A DNA stretch of 33,260 nt from Candidatus Melainabacteria bacterium (GTDB taxonomy: Bacteria; Cyanobacteriota; Vampirovibrionia; Obscuribacterales; Obscuribacteraceae). The notes beneath the pieces were generated by a model. That model worked only from the letters and a program-made list of their open reading frames with translations. It did not search any database and was not told the DNA's origin. Below are positions 31,113-33,260 of the stretch, piece after piece; the first letter of the stretch is position 1; each line of letters begins with the position of its first letter. A program made the translations under genes and the position numbers. Location of the stretch: positions 1 through 33,260 of the forward strand of contig DTSE01000147.1 of assembly GCA_012965515.1 (NCBI GenBank), read 5' to 3'.

Positions 31113-33260
31113 ATGGGAAAGTCCAAAAAGAAAATATTTGCAGGTGCAGCAACCCTTCTGATTTTTCAAACCGGACTGTTGCCTTTACGTGCATCCGCAC
31201 AGCTCACTGAATCAGGAATGAATCCGATTCGGCTGCCGGCCAGCATGACAAAGCATCCCAGCCTCGAAAAGGACCAGAGTCTCGAAGCGATTCTAAAACC
31301 GCAAGAATTGCCGACTACCCCGGTCACGCCAATCTCACTTGCTGGTGTCAAGATTCCAGGAGTAACCGCTGCCACGACAAATCTGTTGGCGCAAAATCAT
31401 TTCGTGGTAATCAACAATACCAATTTCGAAACGATGGGCGATCTCTATCGCGACAATAGACTAAAAGGCAAACCCAATTTCGTCACTCTCGACAGCATCG
31501 TTCATCCGTATTTTGCCACCACCAACGGACTGATAGCCGCAGTTATTGAAGAGCATGCCATGCCTGAACTCAAGCAAGTTCTTCACGCCATGCTCAAGGC
31601 GGCTGTCGAAGATTATCGGAACGCGGAAGACGCAGAAATAAAAGACGATATTCAGCGCAACCTTGCCTTTCTCATAGTTGCAATTCGCCTCATCGATCCT
31701 TCGACCAAACTTCCCGATATGGGTGGTGCCACGGATCTATCAGACAAAGAAATGAATAACATTGCGTCTGGCTTTAAGACTCGCTCCGAAATTTTCGACA
31801 GAGAAGAAAACTTCGAAGCGCTGGGCCCCCTTGGTTGGTTCGCAAAGCGCCAGAAACTCTCGTCATTTTATCGATGCGCACAATGGATTTCCAGAATGGA
31901 TTTCCCACTCACCGACGTAACTGTGGATACAGAGACAGGCAGCGGCAATTTATTTAGACGCTCTGTTCTGCTATATCGCGCACTCGACCGCGCCACCATT
32001 GGCGGAAAACCTGCGGTAGCATCCTGGCAGAAGCTCGTTTCAGTTTGGGAACTGTTCGCCGCCAGCTCGCTTAGAAACAGGCAACGTACACTGCTATACA
32101 CCGACTTCAAGGCAGTGGTGCCCGGTGGTACTCAAGATTTGAAAGCGACGCTCAACAGTCTGGCGAGCCCGTTTTTTAGAACAAAACTTTTGCTGTCCGT
32201 ACGCAAGCAAAAACCGGTTGGACTCGGTGCAACTTCAATTTTCGATCTTGCGGACAGCGGTGGTGACGATGCTCAACATGCATCCTTCCGTTTGATGCCT
32301 TTGATTGAAGATCCCGAGATTCCCTGGATTCGAGCACGGGCAGAGAACTACACGGACGATGAAAGAGGCACCGTATGGTGCCCGCTATCCTTGCTGATTC
32401 TGCATGCCCGCGGAGCTCAAGCAGCAACCAACATTTTGTATAACGGAGTTTCTGTTCTGCAACCCGACCTCAACAAATCAATTCCTGAGTTGGAACGCTT
32501 GGTCGCCAAGCCGAAAGCAGGTCAAACACTTACTGCTGCCTGGGAACGCTCTTGGAATATTCTAAGCGGCTATTTCAAACAGTTTCCTACAGAAGCTCAA
32601 GCGCCACTTAAGACCGATCTGTGGATGTCTAGACATCTCGAAAGCGCTTTTAGCGGTTGGGTAGATGCACACATCGCCCTAGCAGACATAAGCCAAAATA
32701 GTGTTGCTGAAAAACCGGATGCAGCGAATGCGGCTGCCACAGGTTCGGGAACAACGACAGCCAATTCGACAGCTGCAAGTTCCAAAGCTGCAAGTTCCAA
32801 CACTGCAAATTCCGCAGCAACGGCTTCTACTACCGGCAATGACTCTGCGAAGAGTTCAGCAACTACCACGACCACGACAACAGCTACAGCAAAAACATCA
32901 GACACCCCAACTAAAACGACGGCCCAACCCGCCCCCAGCATTCCGGCTGGAGCACCGATTGTAAAACCAGCGTCGTTTCATTATTTGGAACCCGTACCGG
33001 GTGTCTTCCGCGCCATTGAAACAGACGCGCGGACACTTCAAGACAAGCTAACGGCACTTGGATATTTCCCACCCCGCTACGAGCAACGCCTGAATGACTT
33101 CAAGCGCCTTGCTCAAAGACTGGCACAAATTGCCGATGCTGAGATTGAGGGCAAACCAACAACACCGGTCGATTTCAAATTGCTGGCGGGCAGCACTCAT
33201 ACTGCTGCGGGTGAGCAGTTGTGCATACTGAAGGCGCAGCTTGCTGTTGTCGGGCTTGGC
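31113..33260 (+). CDS. Secreted DUF3160 protein, C-terminus beyond the window
   Basis: An open frame of at least 716 codons runs from the ATG at 31113 to the window end. It begins with a signal peptide: MGKSKKKIFAGAA, a hydrophobic stretch, and a likely cleavage after RASA. DUF3160 features: FVTLDSIVHPYFATTNGLIA near residue 125, KTDLWMSRHLESAFSGWVD near residue 505, and FHYLEPVPGVFRAIETDAR near residue 623. Between the last two lies an Ala/Ser/Thr-rich insert (about residues 530-615) with poly-Thr. DUF3160 has no assigned biochemical role. It lies 54 nt after serA, with a hairpin element in the gap. The export signal predicts an envelope or extracellular protein. Confidence 0.86.
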   Translation, partial: MGKSKKKIFAGAATLLIFQTGLLPLRASAQLTESGMNPIRLPASMTKHPSLEKDQSLEAILKPQELPTTPVTPISLAGVKIPGVTAATTNLLAQNHFVVINNTNFETMGDLYRDNRLKGKPNFVTLDSIVHPYFATTNGLIAAVIEEHAMPELKQVLHAMLKAAVEDYRNAEDAEIKDDIQRNLAFLIVAIRLIDPSTKLPDMGGATDLSDKEMNNIASGFKTRSEIFDREENFEALGPLGWFAKRQKLSSFYRCAQWISRMDFPLTDVTVDTETGSGNLFRRSVLLYRALDRATIGGKPAVASWQKLVSVWELFAASSLRNRQRTLLYTDFKAVVPGGTQDLKATLNSLASPFFRTKLLLSVRKQKPVGLGATSIFDLADSGGDDAQHASFRLMPLIEDPEIPWIRARAENYTDDERGTVWCPLSLLILHARGAQAATNILYNGVSVLQPDLNKSIPELERLVAKPKAGQTLTAAWERSWNILSGYFKQFPTEAQAPLKTDLWMSRHLESAFSGWVDAHIALADISQNSVAEKPDAANAAATGSGTTTANSTAASSKAASSNTANSAATASTTGNDSAKSSATTTTTTTATAKTSDTPTKTTAQPAPSIPAGAPIVKPASFHYLEPVPGVFRAIETDARTLQDKLTALGYFPPRYEQRLNDFKRLAQRLAQIADAEIEGKPTTPVDFKLLAGSTHTAAGEQLCILKAQLAVVGLG

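Overview
The window is gene-dense, of roughly balanced base composition, and entirely bacterial. Non-ATG starts are common: TTG for purB and two of the genes behind it, GTG for rsmG, the spermidine-synthase-like gene and the DUF2142-type gene. The domain content (MshEN-like helical repeat proteins with proline-rich linkers, a J-like giant acidic protein, DUF3160, a PAS-rich hybrid kinase) and the dispersed GGGCG...CGCCC hairpins make me think of a non-photosynthetic relative of cyanobacteria (Melainabacteria/Vampirovibrionia, Obscuribacterales-like). That placement is an impression from gene content and is not proven by any marker here. I saw no tRNA, rRNA, CRISPR array, insertion sequence, transposase or phage gene.

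Layout. Positions 1-302 (-) hold the start of a universal-stress-type protein. Positions 493-4933 (+) form a tight cluster: purB, malQ, an unrecognised 150-aa protein and a two-domain rhodanese, the last three spaced 3 nt apart or overlapping. An unrecognised 319-aa protein (4998-5957) follows with its own good promoter and almost no leader. rsmG lies on the minus strand (6095-6829), divergent from a 1.1-1.2 kaa acidic J-like/MshEN-like protein (to 10476). Next come a REC-GAF response regulator (-) and a membrane/spermidine-synthase fusion (-). The latter is divergent from sbcC (+), which is followed by a second MshEN-like protein (18181-19674). A 0.7 kb non-coding, hairpin-rich stretch (19675-20376) separates it from a minus-strand pair, a uridine-kinase-like gene followed by a DUF2142/GT-C-like membrane protein. 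A large cytosolic hybrid histidine kinase (22583-26293), a penicillin-acylase-family protein (26561-29383), serA (29397-31058) and a secreted DUF3160 protein cut by the window end complete the plus strand.

How it fits together. Housekeeping enzymes (purine, serine and glycan metabolism, rRNA methylation, DNA repair) alternate with signalling and envelope genes. The response regulator has no DNA-binding domain and the hybrid kinase ends in an HPt domain, so a phosphorelay between them is possible but unproven. I see no obvious defence island or complete new system. The signals that ordinary gene calls do not explain are: (1) a family of short hairpins between genes, several with a constant 7-5-7 architecture but different stem sequences; (2) the hairpin-rich 0.7 kb gap; (3) two unlinked proteins that both carry GspE/MshE-N-terminal-like helical repeats without an ATPase; (4) disordered low-complexity inserts inside otherwise conserved enzymes; and (5) a perfect 8-3-8 palindrome in front of sbcC.
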